A stretch of 64,000 bases of DNA from Undaria pinnatifida (lineage: Eukaryota; Sar; Phaeophyceae; Laminariales; Alariaceae): positions 6,849,974-6,913,973 of the forward strand of contig JABAKD010000015.1 of the NCBI GenBank assembly GCA_012845835.1, read 5' to 3'. Below, piece by piece: positions 11,804 to 24,700 of this stretch (positions are counted from its first letter, which is position 1; every line of letters begins with the position of its first letter). The position numbers were made by a program, and so were the translations under genes. The notes beneath the pieces were generated by a model. That model searched no databases. It was not told the DNA's origin and saw only the letters and a list, made by a program, of their open reading frames with translations.

Positions 11804-12309
11804 TGCTGCTTCTTTTTCTTCCGCTGCTTTTACTGCTGCTACTGCTGCTGCTACTGCTGTTGTTACTGATTTTACCGGCTGCTACCGGCTGGCTGCTACT
11901 GCTTTGTTGCTCGTGTTATCTCGTGACTAGACCGTTTATTGTACCCAACGACATCAGCACGCCCAGAGTCCATCCTGATGTTTCGTCTCTGAGATACCAC
12001 ATCTTTCGGTTTCATAGACCCACGAGGCTGCTGTAGCGTTAAGCGCCTAATGCAGCAGTTCTACGCAACTATTCCACAAATGTGCTGGTGCGTTTTGATT
12101 TTCTACTGGGTTCGTACGAAGATATCTTGCCCTCCCGACCCAAGCCGACTATAATCGAAACAGATTTAAGAACATATCTGAATACACCAACGGATGCACA
12201 TGCTCTAACCGTGCGAATTATTGCTCCTTTTTGGCCTTCCACCAACACCTATTCTGTGAACAGTTTCGTTCAGGCTTTTATTTTATCCCATATATTTGCA
12301 GTCACCTTC
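11804..12309. other. No supported gene
   Basis: Starts with a CTG/CTA-rich microsatellite-like stretch (11805-11875), then ordinary sequence with no recognised frame. Confidence 0.4.
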
Positions 12310-12400
12310 ACTCCCCAGCTGACTTCGTAGAGTTTTTACCCTCAACGACCTCCTGGACAAGCCGTGGTCGCAGGTGCCTTCCCTTCGCCCCTCGGTACAT
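12310..12400 (+). repeat. Family I repeat fragment
   Basis: TTTTTACCCTCAACGACCTC, then GGACAAGCCGTGGTCGCAGG. The same block recurs at 17015, 17150 and 18385. Confidence 0.6.
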
Positions 12401-12836
12401 GGGTCGGTACGGGGTTGAGAGAGTTTCTTTTGTCGAAAAAACACTCTTATGAGGACTCTACCGTCGGCAACACGTCTTAAGGCAGCCCGGGGATCAAGGT
12501 GGGGAATGTCCCGATTTACGACCACCGCCAGTCACCGCCAGTCAAAACAGAGAGTAAAACATCAATTCTGGCGCCAACGCTATCCGCGTTCAATTTCAGC
12601 CCCTCGTGGGACGTGGATGGGGGAAAGTTTCGAAATTCGATGACAACTATGAGAACCACTACCAGGTACGTACAATGCACGGAGATCTCCAGCATGTGCG
12701 TAGGTAGCATGATGCGATGTATGTTGCGGAAAGGTTCGCAAGGGCTCACCGGACAGATTTATGGTCGCTATAATCGACCTGGACCGCGAAAGGGTTGGAT
12801 GTACTACGCGAACATATCATACACATAGTTGGGGTC

Positions 12837-13090
12837 TCTACGCCAATATGGCGGTATCCCGGTATACGGCGGTCGAAATCGTGGCTGGTACACACAGGTG
12901 GGGTCCCTACTCCAATAAGGCGGTATCCCTATGTAAGGCGGTATCCCTCTATAAGGCGACATCCCTCTATAAGGCGGCCACAATTGCTTGGCGCGACTGG
13001 GGAATTGCACTCATAACCGCAACGAATAAGGCGGCTTCCCTCTATAAGGCGGTCATATTGCTCTGGCACACCACCGACGCCTTACTAGGT
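12837..13090. repeat. AAGGCGGTATCCC repeat
   Basis: Several AAGGCGGTATCCCTCTATAA units followed by CATATTGCTCTGGCACACCA, the motif of the 7099 minisatellite. Related to 6957-7372. Confidence 0.7.
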
Positions 13091-13557
13091 GCCCTCTACT
13101 ATACCATTATGCGGGATGCTGCATATTATGGCAGATTACCCCGTTCCCAGGGGGGAATTTCCGGACTGATTTTGTCGACGATGGAGAGAGAGTTTGAAAG
13201 CCCGAGCAAGGCGTCAAATGTGGATATTTAGCCGTCGTTTGGGGCCGAGATATTCCCCCCTCCCCCCCCCCCCCCCCCCCCCCAGGCAAACAGGGCCTCC
13301 CCCGTTGAAATATATGTAACATAGTTGGCGTCGGTTGGCACCGATGCTGTAGAACATTTCATGTATATTGGGGTTGGTGTTGGTTGGCACAACGACGCTG
13401 TAAAACATGCCAATCACTGCGTGAGCTAGACAACTAGGGAAACTTTTTTTTTTTTTTGGCGATCACCATGATGGTTATCGAGTTAGATCATATTGTGCGG
13501 GGTGGAGAACCCTAACTCCGCACAAGGGGAATGATCGCATCACGTAGTGTGAATATG

Positions 13558-13890
13558 GTAAGGCACCCACGAGGCAGTTACATAGTACTACCCGTTGTTG
13601 TTGCTGTCTCTGGAGTGGCCACACCAGAAAAAAAAGTAACTCATTGGCGCTGTCATCCACAAGCAAGTAGGCACAAGGTGCCGAAGTCCGTCTTACGAGC
13701 GGTTCTTGGAAGGATGCAGTTGACCCTTCATGCGACTCGCCAAACACCTCACGGCGCTTCGCGCTTGGTGCACGCGATGTCTGCCTGGTTGGTGAAACCC
13801 GACGCGTGCTACGTCCCGGCATAGTAGGGATGCGAGGGTCTATGGTCATACGACTACGGCCATGCACAAACTAAGCACCCCCCCCCCTCC
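13558..13890 (+). repeat. ~325-bp duplicated segment, copy 1
   Basis: Shares CCCACGAGGCAGTTACATAG, TCTGGAGTGGCCACACCAG and CATAGTAGGGATGCGAGGGT with 14850-15170. Both copies end in a C run after GACTACGGCCATG. Frames inside are not conserved between the copies, so this is repeat DNA. Confidence 0.85.
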
Positions 13891-14849
13891 CCCCCAGCCG
13901 ACTGGCCGCCGTCACAGACGACCGAGACCCCGAATGGGTTTAAACCCTTTGACATACCCGACGTGCGGGCGATATAAAGTGTACCCTTTTGTCTCTTGTT
14001 TTGGTTCACCGCCTGCAAGTGCACCCTTGCTTGATAGATGAGTAGCAGGGAGGGGTGTTGTTTTAGGCTGGGAGGGTTTTTTTGTGCGTCAGATCAGGCC
14101 AGGTTGTCGCACGTTTACCCGGTACGATTTTGTAGTGTTTGTTTTTAGTTTAGTCGTTATTTTTTGTGATGAAAATTCCCTCTCTGCACAGACTTGGATG
14201 GCAAACAGAATAATAATTATGTTCCAGGTATATCCGGCAGTCTGTACATGATTGGGATCTTCAACGACAACCTATTATTTATAGGATACCTGCTTTTTTT
14301 GCTCATGTAGATATTCGTCAAAGTTCTTAGAAATTTCCGTTGGACCAGGAAAAGCCTCCGTCGGGCAAGGACGAACCACATCCCTACAAATTTTCTCTTG
14401 TCGTCATTATTTACTGAGCTTTTGGGACTTTGACGCATCATGCCGTTCCTAACGCTCACCTTATTGTTTCAACCTAATTGCTACCTGGTACGTACCTGTT
14501 GTTGATACCAAGCGGTGTAAATGGCCCGTATATGCAGGTAGGTTGAAGTGTTGCGCATACCCGGCAGGTCACGGTCCAGTGCAGCTCATATTTTACGTAG
14601 CCTACGTTTTGCCGTTGTGATACGAGGTCGTGCGAGAGCCATATCGTCACATCAATACGGATCATCCCAACCGGCAAACACGTGCGTATGAGTCGTGTGA
14701 TACAGATGCCACACGGGGAACATGATCTAGGTTGTCCTCTCCTACCCTCACCCGCATCCCCTGACCGTCACCCCCCCGCAACCCCCACCTCCCTATCTCC
14801 TACCCCAAGCCCCCGCTCCCACCCTCACCGTTATGCCCCCCCTTCTCTG

Positions 14850-15170
14850 GTGAGGCGCCCACGAGGCAATTACGTAGTATTGCCCATTGCTGTCTCTGGA
14901 GTGGCCACACCAGGAAACATAGCAACTCATTGGCGCTGTCATCCATATGCAAGAAAGTAGGCACAAGGTGCCGTAGTCCGTCTTACGAGCGGTCCTTGGA
15001 AGGATGCAGTTGGCCCTTCATGCGACTCGCCGAACACCTCACGGCGTTTCGCGCTTGGTGCAAGCAATGTCTGCCTGGTTGATGAAAACCCTACGTGCTC
15101 CGTCCCGGCATAGTAGGGATGCGAGGGTCTGTGGTCATACGACTACGGCCATGAACAAATTGAGTACCCC
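14850..15170 (+). repeat. ~325-bp duplicated segment, copy 2
   Basis: Second copy of the 13558 segment, about 1.29 kb downstream in the same orientation. A third, partial copy (GTAGGGATGCGAGGGGCTAT, CTACGGCCATGCTCAAATTG) is at 21615-21677. Confidence 0.85.
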
Positions 15171-15184
15171 CCCCCCCCCCCCCC

Positions 15185-15500
15185 AACCCTCAACCCCTCA
15201 ACCTGCACACTTCCCCTATCACCGCCCCCAACCCCAAGCTCCCAAGCGCTCCAACCAACCCCCACCCCTACCCTATCCCCAACCCCCACCCCGACCCCCC
15301 ATCCCGCCCCCCAAACCCCGACCTCCCACCCTCACCCTTCTACCCCCCCCCTAACCCCCAACCCCTCAACCTCCACACACACCCTGTCACCGCCCCCAAC
15401 CCCAAGCTCCCAACCCCTCCAACCAATCCCCACCCGTGCCCTGTCCCCAACCCCCACCCTGACCTACCACCCCGCCCCCCAAACCCCAACACCCACGCCA
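15185..15500. repeat. C-rich tandem duplication, ~168-bp period
   Basis: AACCCTCAACCCCTCAACCT at 15185 and AACCCCCAACCCCTCAACCT at 15353 head two similar C/A-rich units. The block ends just before the acceptor of the first recognised exon of the PH gene and may serve as its pyrimidine-rich tract. Confidence 0.75.
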
Positions 15501-15537
15501 ACCCCAACCCGACCATGATAATGCCTGCGCTTAACAG

Positions 15538-15705
15538 GAGGTCGATGCTGCGAGGGATGGCGATATTTCAATTTCTGTGGAGGCGGATGGTATGGACGGG
15601 GCAGGGGGAGGATTCGAGGGCACCCCGCTGGTGACAAGCCCGCGGGTGGCGGCCGCCCAGCACCGCTCACTGCAGGCGCAGTCGTCGGAGGAGTTGCCCG
15701 AAAGC
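15538..15705 (+). CDS. PH gene exon 1 of recognised model
   Basis: 56 codons, phase 0 at both ends, from acceptor CTTAACAG to donor GTGAGT. Reads EVDAARDGDISISVEADG, then a Gly-rich stretch and SSEELPES. Upstream start exon not identified. Confidence 0.6.
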
Positions 15706-18700
15706 GTGAGTTTCGTTTTTCGTGGTATTAGGTGTTAAGGGGTTGGGATTGACGTTTTTGGGATTGGCGTGTTTGGGCGTTGGTGGTTGTTTTGGGTTTT
15801 GGGTGTTAAGTTTGTGTGGTATAGTGGGATTCGGGATTGGGATTTGGGACGTGGTTTTGAGTTTTGTAGTTTTTGGGGGTTTGGGTGGGTTTTTCATTTT
15901 TTTTTCATTTTCAGTTTGTTTTTGGGGTTTTAGTTTGATGGGTTCAGTTTTTTTTTGTGTTTTTGTGTTAGGTTATAGGTTTTCGCCACCAAGCGCCGAT
16001 AGCAGTGACGGCAGTGCTAATAGCAGCAGTGTACGGGGCGATTGGGAAGGGGGGGTGTAGAAGAGGGGTTTCGTCTTAAGGAGAGGGGGGGGGGGGTCGT
16101 CTACACATTTGGGGTTTCGTCTATAGAATGGCGGGGTTTGGTCGAAAAAGGGAGGGGGGAGGGGGGTTGTTTAGGCGAGGGGGAGCAGGAGGAACGTGAT
16201 CGAAGGAGAGGGGAAGGAGTTTCATCGAGCTTGGCGGGGAGGGAGTTTGTTGTACAAGGGGAGAGTGGGGTTCGGTCGAAAGGAGATGGAGGGAGTTCGT
16301 CGAAAGGCGGGGGAGGGATTTTTGTTGAGGGGAGGTTGGACCCAACCCTGCTCAAGCCCACAAACCCCCATACTGCCATTCCTCTGGTTTACTCCAGGGA
16401 GCCGCACAGGGGGAAAATAGCAGGTCTCAGTCGGCCGCGGAAGAGAGGGCGGCGGCGGAAGCTATGGCCCAGCAGGCAAGGAGGGAAGCCGAGGCTGGCG
16501 TTGTCGCTGCCGAGGAGGCTAGGGTGATAGCTCAGACCGCGGCGGACACCGCGAGCGCTGAGGTATCGTATACTTGGTAGTTTTTGCAGCCTGTGTTGTT
16601 TCTGCGGACTGTTAGTATGCTATGGCGATGAGTGAATGTTAGCACCTCGATAATGGTGGCGTTGTGGACGCGCGATACACCTGGTATATCAGTGCTGTAT
16701 CGATAGTTATTTTGAGGTTGATTGTGGTGTTGGGTTTTGTTCGTTTCGACGTTGATTTCGAATTGAGCTTGTTTCGCATGGATTGATTTGCAGGTGTGAT
16801 TTGTTTTTCTGAAGTTGGTTGTTACGGTGCTAGCGCGGTAGCTCAGGCCGCGGCGGATTCCGCGAGCGCTGAGGTACGGTATACCGGGTTGTTTTTCGGA
16901 AGGTGTCTTGTTTTGACGGACTAGATTTTGGCAAACTGCAGCAACAACACTCGTCGCGGTTTTGGGTATAGCAGCCGTGTCTGTAATCGCCTATTGATTT
17001 CGAGTTTGATGTTGATGAAATTCGTTAGAAGTTTTTCACCCTCAGCAAGCTTCTGGACAAGCCGTGGTCGCAGGTGTCTTCCCTTCCCCCCCCCCCCCCG
17101 GCACGTGACTTCATTTTTATCGCGCATGGGGTTCAGCGTTCCCGCGTTGATTTTGATGGAGTTCGTAAGAGGTTTTTACCTTCGGCAAGCCTCTGGACAA
17201 GCCGTGGTCACAGGTGTCTTGCCTCCCCCCTCCCCTGGCGCGCGACTTCATCTTTATGGCGCACAGGGTTCGGCGTTCCCACTTTTCAGGTTTTGATGCT
17301 CGTCGAGTTGCATTGAATTTCGCGAACTCGCGCTCTCGCACTTTCCACCTGCTAATTTTGTAAGGAAGAGATGTGGTGTAGTTGTCGAAGCCTGGTTTGC
17401 GACTTCGGACTAGGCTGTGTCAATGAGTTGATGTGAGAACAGCAACAGCGAAAGAGGTGTCGAAGCCGTGTCAGTAGACTATGATATCGGTGTACTTCGA
17501 CGTATTGATTTTATTTAGGTTTTGTTTTTTTCATGTTGATTCTGATTTTGTTTTTGTTTGTTTGGATTTGCAGCTTTGATTTGTAGCATCATACGCTCTT
17601 TGGTTTCGTTTCCTTTTCGACACCATAATCGAGTTTCGACTTTCGGTTTCGATCTTGATTGTTACTTCACTGTCCATTTCTGTATTGTTTTCCTTTCCCA
17701 TTTCTGTGTCCAATTCCGTTTTTTCGTTTTCATAACCTATTCCGCTTCCATTTCGCTTTTTCCGTTTCCGTTTTGTTATAGAAAAAGTATTATACGTATT
17801 GATGCTCCATTCTTGGGCGTCCAATTCCATCGTCATAGTAATACAGTTATCGCGTTTCGACATTACGTAATACGTAACTTCTATGCTCTGCTTCTTACCG
17901 TGTTCGTTCAAATTGACACGCCCACAATCGCTTCCGTTCCATTTCCATTTCCATGTCAGTTGAGTTTCCTTTTCCGTCACCATTGCCATTCCGCTCCGTT
18001 TCCATTCCACTTCCGTGTTCGTTCCGTTTCCATTCCATGTCCGTTTCCAGAGCATTTTCGATTTTTTTCTGTAAGGACAGTAGTGGTACATACCTGGTGG
18101 TACTGCAGTGACATCGATATTGGGTGTGGCTTTTTTTCCCTGTTATTGGCTGTGTACATAACATGGTACAGTCGTACCTGGTGGCGAAGTACGGAGGGCG
18201 CCCCCCAAAAAATACACACACGCCTGGCGGTGTATACAAGCCATGCACCCCTGCTCACAGAGTTTTGCATTTTTTATTGACACGCCGATCCCACCCCTGA
18301 TGGTTTTCGATTTTGGGGCTAGGTTAAGGCATACCAGGCTTTTGGGTTTGACACGTTTTTTTTTGTTTCAGTTTTTTTAGTTCATACCTGGTGAGAGATT
18401 TTACCCCCAGCGCCCTTCTGAACAAGCCGTGGTCATAGGTATCTTCCGCGCGCTCTTGCCCCCCCCCCCGGTACTTGCCTTCGTTTTGATCGCGCATAGG
18501 GTTCAGCATTCCCATTTTTTAGCATTTTGTGCTCGTCGAGTTGCATCGAATTTCGCCTCGCGCTTTCGGCCTGTCGATGTGTAAGAAAGGGTCCCTTGTG
18601 AAGATTCGAACCTACGACCTCGACCTTACGCGGCTTACTGTTGGACCATCGGGGACGCCGGCCTGATACCAGCTATATCGGCATACTACAGTAGTACAAG

Positions 18701-21700
18701 TTTTCCCTTTGGAGGAAGGGTGACGGAAGCAGGCTTCTGCATTTTGCACCCCCGTGCGTTCGCCCGCATCCCAACGGTAGAGCTTGCAGCTATGCTGCAA
18801 TTTACTTGATCCGGGTGGTGTATCGGAAAAAATGAAGGTACTGCTGTGTCGGTACGGCCCAGATATAATTTTACTACTACCTCGTAGTGTACATGTACTG
18901 CGTAGCCCTGGGCGTAACCAGCGACAAAATAATCTACCCCCACGAGGCGCATCGGGTACTACAGCAGTTGTGTGTACATGAAAATTCCCGTAAAAAATGG
19001 CAAGAAACAACTCGCATTCAGGTGTGTGAGATTTCCGAAAAAATATTGAAACAAAATAGGAAAGTATACTCGTAGCGTGTACGTATATGGTAAAGTTTGA
19101 CACGCGGTGATGCCCTTTCCGGAAATTGGTTCAGATTTTGAAGTTCCTCCGGGTGGCGTTCGCCGATTAATTTCGTTGGAGTGTTTCCAGATCTTCTTGG
19201 AAAATACACTGACCGATGGGTGACCGGCCATGCGCATTTGCTGGTACATTTTGATGTGCGATTTACCTGCTGCCGTGGTGTAACATAATCGAAGCTGCAG
19301 CTGCTGTGTTGGGTGATCCCAAACAAACGATGCGAATTCGCGCAACACGTTGCAGCAAGGGCGACCCCCGCAGCCAGCCCTTGAGCGCCTTCCCCCCAGG
19401 TGCCCGATCAGAGCGTTAGTGTCATCATCACCGGCAGCTCCCTCCCTACCATACCCCCCACGCATAGACATTCTCCTATGATGAAACAAGTACGTAGCAA
19501 GGAAGATCGACCAAAATCAAGCAGACCAAATCCTAAAACGGCACGAGAGAGATGGAGGCCTTACCTGCTCATTCATTCGTACATACACAGCATCATGTGA
19601 ATCGTGAGTAGAAGCAGCGACAACGCAGCAGAGCTGTGACAGACACGATACAAGGCGGAGACAGCTGGGGCAGCAGAGCGAGCCACGCGGGTGTGTGTGT
19701 TTGGTCCTCGGAGGAGCTTCGCACCGACGAATACCGTTACAGTCGGCCGAGGTTAGGTTTTGCCCGAGGCCACAGTTCTACCAGTCAGTATAGCGCACTG
19801 CGGGGCTGCCGGCTGCTGCGATGCATCTGGCACCAGCGAGGTCAACCAACGAAAACAAATCGGACCGGATGACGGGATTTGCACACCCAGAGAGGCATAC
19901 TGACCGACCATGGCTCTGGAACCATGGGGGGAAGAGCTCTGCGCGGGGGCCTTCAAGTGGTGCCACGCGAGGGGGCGGGAGCGCTATCGTAGTGTTTTTC
20001 TGCACGCTGCACTTTGCTTTTTCTGCAGGCTGCCGTAGAGGTTCGAGGAAGAGTTGCATGTGGTCATATGACATGCAAACGGTGAAGGTTGATAGGTCTG
20101 TGACGCATTCAGCAGCTGTGACAGAACCAGCAACGAACTGTGAGCTGTAAAAAACGTTGAATATTTACGAGAAGCCCACCAGCAGGCATGAAAGTCGTAT
20201 GGACCAGCGGCGAAAATATGAAAGGCCCTCCAGCAGGCAGGACCGGCCAGCCTCATCGAATTGGTACTCAGTTCTATTAATAGTATTGTTTTATACTAGT
20301 AAGTATGTTATAAGTATGTCATACTACTATTAATAATAGTTTAGTATGTTATGAGTATGTCATACTATTAATAGTATGTTATGAGTATGTCATACTATTA
20401 ATAGTATGTTACAATATTAATAGCATGTTACACGAGTAACAGTATGTTATATTATTGATGTTATTATTAGTATGTTATACCATTAATAGTATTTTATACT
20501 ATTAATAGTATGTTACACTATTAAAAGTATGTTACACTATTAACAGTATGTCATATTATTAATACTATTAATAGTTTGTTATACTATTAATAGTATGTTA
20601 TACTATTAATAGTATGTTATACTATTAATAGTATGTTAACCGTTTCGGGGCCCAGGTGCATTAACTACGCTAACGGAATAACTGTGGTCTTGCCGACCGT
20701 CCTGTCCAGCATGGTCACGCAGAATCGCGGCCAGGGTCGTGCAACTCCTCGCACCCCGTGGCTCGAACGCTGAATCTGTCGTCGCCCTATCCATCAGCCT
20801 GCGTTAGTTTTGTGTGACCGAGGCCGCAACGGTCAGTTTTTTTCGGCAGATTTATGTGACCAAGCCCCCAAGGGATTAGACAGGGGTGCGGGCATGGCTT
20901 AGATACACCGCTGGGGGGGCATATGTATTTTGGAGGCCGCCTGCTCTCGCGAATTTTAGTGGTACGAAATTGAAGCTCGTGTTCTCACCATTCCTGTAAA
21001 GTCTGACCGAACGAACGGTGCTCAGGAGGGGGTGGCTGCCATGATAAACGCCATGAAACAGCCAAATGGTAGCCTGTTGCCATTGTTGGCGATGAAATAA
21101 GAACTTGAATCTCGAGGAGGGCGCCTTCCGTGTGGTTTATCCAACGGCATCGCTAGCGAAATCGCAAACGACCGTAACGAGAGGGGGCGGCAAGACGAAG
21201 CGCGTGCGCGCGTGTGCGTGTGTTTCGGTCTTGAGCTGATCTTGGTCGTTGTTGCTTTTGCTGCTGCGGTTGCTTCTGATGGTTGTTGCTGCTGTTGACG
21301 CGCTCTCCCTGTTTTGGTATTTAGGATTTCAATTGTGGGTTGCGCCCGCTCGATATAGGCGAGGGATATCGTTGACTTGGAAATTAGGCTCGCGTGTAGC
21401 CGTGCCTCCATCTGGTGACGTTGCCACCCCACTCGCCACGTTCCACTCGCCCTCCCCCCCCCCCTCCCCCCCTCCTACCACCCCCCCCCCCCCACACACA
21501 CACACTCTCACACACACACTCTCTCCCTCTCCCCGATCCCCTCCCACCCCCCCGTTCCCCTCGTCCCTCCCTCACCCCACCGTCTCCCGTCTCACTCCGC
21601 TTACCCCCCCCCTCCCGGCATTGTAGGGATGCGAGGGGCTATGGTCATAGTACTACGGCCATGCTCAAATTGAAAACCCTTTCCCCCCCCCCCGCCCCCC

Positions 21701-24700
21701 GGCGCCTGCTCCGCCACTTTTCTTTGCCTCGCCGATAACGCCCAGAGGACGGAACAAACTTTGCGGGATCTCAGAGAGGCCGAGGACGCGGCACACTCTG
21801 CCGCTGCGGAGGCAGAAAAGCGCAGGCAAGGAGAAAACATGTTGCGGTTTGGGATGGTTTTGGTGTATGGAACTTTTGATATTTCGAGTTATCGAACTTT
21901 CGATACAGGTTGTATCGTATCGGAATGCACGTTGCCATCCATTCCCTGGCATCTCCGCATTCGTAGTGCTGGCACTGAACGAAAAAATCGGCGCATAGAC
22001 TACTCAGAGGGTACATTTCACCGGTGTATCGAAATCGTACAACATCGTTTGTATTTATTTTGTCGGTATCGTGTCGAACTCGACATTCGTTCGATATCCA
22101 GCCTTTGTCCGCATTATCATGTTCGTCGCATATCGAATCGAATCCAACCATCTTTTCGTTCATTGGTACCATATCGCTTGCGTTGTTCATCGAACTCGAC
22201 ATTCGTTTCCATTCGATGTTTGTCACGGCCAACAGCCGGCACTATCGTGCCCAACGCCGAGTCTTGTATTGCATGTAATAAACTGCTCTAGATCATACTT
22301 GCTTGAGCGGTTGCTTGAGCGGTGACCAGGTTTTATTTATTATCAAACAATCAAGGGCTTTGCTCATGTTATACGTGTTGGTGACCTTATACCGCTCGCA
22401 GGAACGTCTGTGTTCCCCATTTTGATTTTGCGATACCCACCATATTTCAAGCCAACCACGTCCCGAAGTGGATCCTTGTACAGCAGTGGGTATCCCGATG
22501 TAACCCCTGTAGAACCCCCAAACCCCTCATTATACTAATTTCAAGTAAATTTGTAAAAAAAAAGGGGTTTCCAGTTGTAAGGGCGTTAAAAGCGCGATCT
22601 TTCAAGCCAACCACGTTCCGAAGTGGACCCTTCTGCAGCGGGGGGTATCCCGATTTAACCCCTTTAGAACCCCAAAATCCCTCCCAATACTAATTTCAAG
22701 TTAAGTTGTAAAAAAAAAAGGGTTTCCAGTTGTAAGGGCGTTAAGAGCGCGATATTTCCAGGGTAGTCCTCGGGAAAATTCCCGAGGTAATTTTCCCGTG
22801 CTGTACGTCGGTCCCGGTACTCGGCGGAATACCGTCATATTTGGGCAAACCGTGTACCGCCGAAGGCGGTACCGTCAAAAATCGAAAAACCGTCAACCGT
22901 TTGAAAAGTACCGTCATTTTGAAGCACCGCCATAAAAGTACCGTCAAATAAGCGAAGTACCGTTTCCCGTTTAGAAAAACCGTCATATTCAGAACCGTCA
23001 AAGATTGTAGGGTGATGGTTTTCATTGAATGTTTTCATGTTTTAGGTTTTATTGTTTTATTGTTCACAGTAGTAGTATTGTTTTATTGTCTTATTTTGGT
23101 GCTAAATGTCTAAATGTTGTTTCGCGTGAGGCTGGTGAGTTTGTCAGCTTGACGGTTCGACGATTAGTCTAGCCTCTATTCGTCCGTTCTATATAGGTAT
23201 GCAGGAACATCAGCGGGGTGGTGCCGGCATGCTTGATCGCCGCCCGGCAGGTACTGTCAAGTATTTCGTCATTCGTAATTCTGTATTTCTCAGTGGCGGA
23301 ACCGTCATATTTCAGTACCCTCAAAAAAGTACCGTCAAATTTGGCAGTACCGGGACCGGAACCGTCGTTTTGCAGTACCGCCAAAAAAGTACCGTCAAAT
23401 ATCGAAAAACCGTCTACCGTCTAGAAAATACCGTCACTTTTCGATACCGCCGAAAAAGTACCGTCAAATTCGTCGATACCGTGTACCGCCAAAAGTGGTA
23501 CCGTGAGAAATCGAAATACCGTCAACCGTTTGAAAAGTACCGTCATTTCGCAATACCGTCCGATCTGGTACCGTAAAAAAAAACGGTACCGAGGACTACC
23601 CTGGATATTTCAAGCCAACCACGTCCCGAAGTGGGTCCTTGTACAGCGGTGGGTATCCCGATTTAAGCCCTTTAGAACCCCCAAATCCCTCCCTATACTA
23701 ACTTCAAGTAAATTTGTAAAAGAAAAAAGGGTTTCCATTTGTAAGGGCGTTACGAGCGCGATCTTTCAAGCCAACCACGTCCCGAAGTGATCCTTGTACA
23801 GCGATGGGTATCCCGATTTAACCCCTTTAGAACCCCCAAAATCCCTCCCTAAACTAATTTCAAGTAAATTTGTGAAGAAAAAAGGGTTTCCAGTTGTAAA
23901 GGGCGTTTAGAGCGCCCCGTGAAAAGCCGAAACAAGCGCCCTTAACTACGCATCGCTCGTACCTGTAGTGCGAAATATGTAGGTTTTAGTATAGGCGGGA
24001 CATGCCGGTTCTGACCGTTCTTGGCCATTTTCCAACTCCTAATTTATCCTACTCCAATTCGAAGTGTTTTGTCCCCATATCGGGAGTGCGGTGCTGCAAG
24101 AGTGTAAGCCCCGAATGCTCTTATCGAGGCGTTCTTGAATTGGGGTACCCGCTGTACATAAGACGATGTCGCTTGCGTGCTGTGTGCCTGTTTCAGATTT
24201 GAGGAGGAAGCTTCGGCGCGGGCCGCTAGAAAGGCGGAGTCGGAGGCTAGGAAGGCTCTGTGGAGGGCGGAGGAGGCGCAGGTCAGAACCCATTACCGTG
24301 GGGTGCTCGGTTTTAGAGACCCTCAGAACCAAAGATGTCGAGGTTGACAGCACTCTTGCCCCTTGACGGACAGCTCAAAGTCTTCGCTCAGAACAGACCA
24401 GTTTTGGGGAGCCCCTCTTTGCAGGACGGGCCTGCAACGAATTCTTGCAGGACGTTTTGGCACACTTTTGTCCCAGGTACCTGCACAGACCCCACCCAAC
24501 CCCAACCCTAACCCTAACCCCAACCCCAACCCGACCCCTGACCGTTTGACCGGTACATGGGGCTAAAAGTGCCCTCGCGTGGCTTCGCCGCGCGTTCGGC
24601 AGGCGTTCGCCAAAAAAAAACGCGGGCAATAAAAAGCGGCAGGTGACCAATCAGAGGCACGTCCTGCAAGAATTCGTTGCAGGCCCGTCCTGCAAATAGG

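Noticed and set aside
15004-15354. 116-codon Pro-rich frame
   Set aside because: Runs through the duplicated segment and the C-rich tandem; not conserved in the other copy.
15980-16060. Exon-like FSPPSADSSDGSANSSSV between exons 1 and 2
   Set aside because: No acceptor gives a phase compatible with exon 1 without a stop; omitting it keeps the model in frame.
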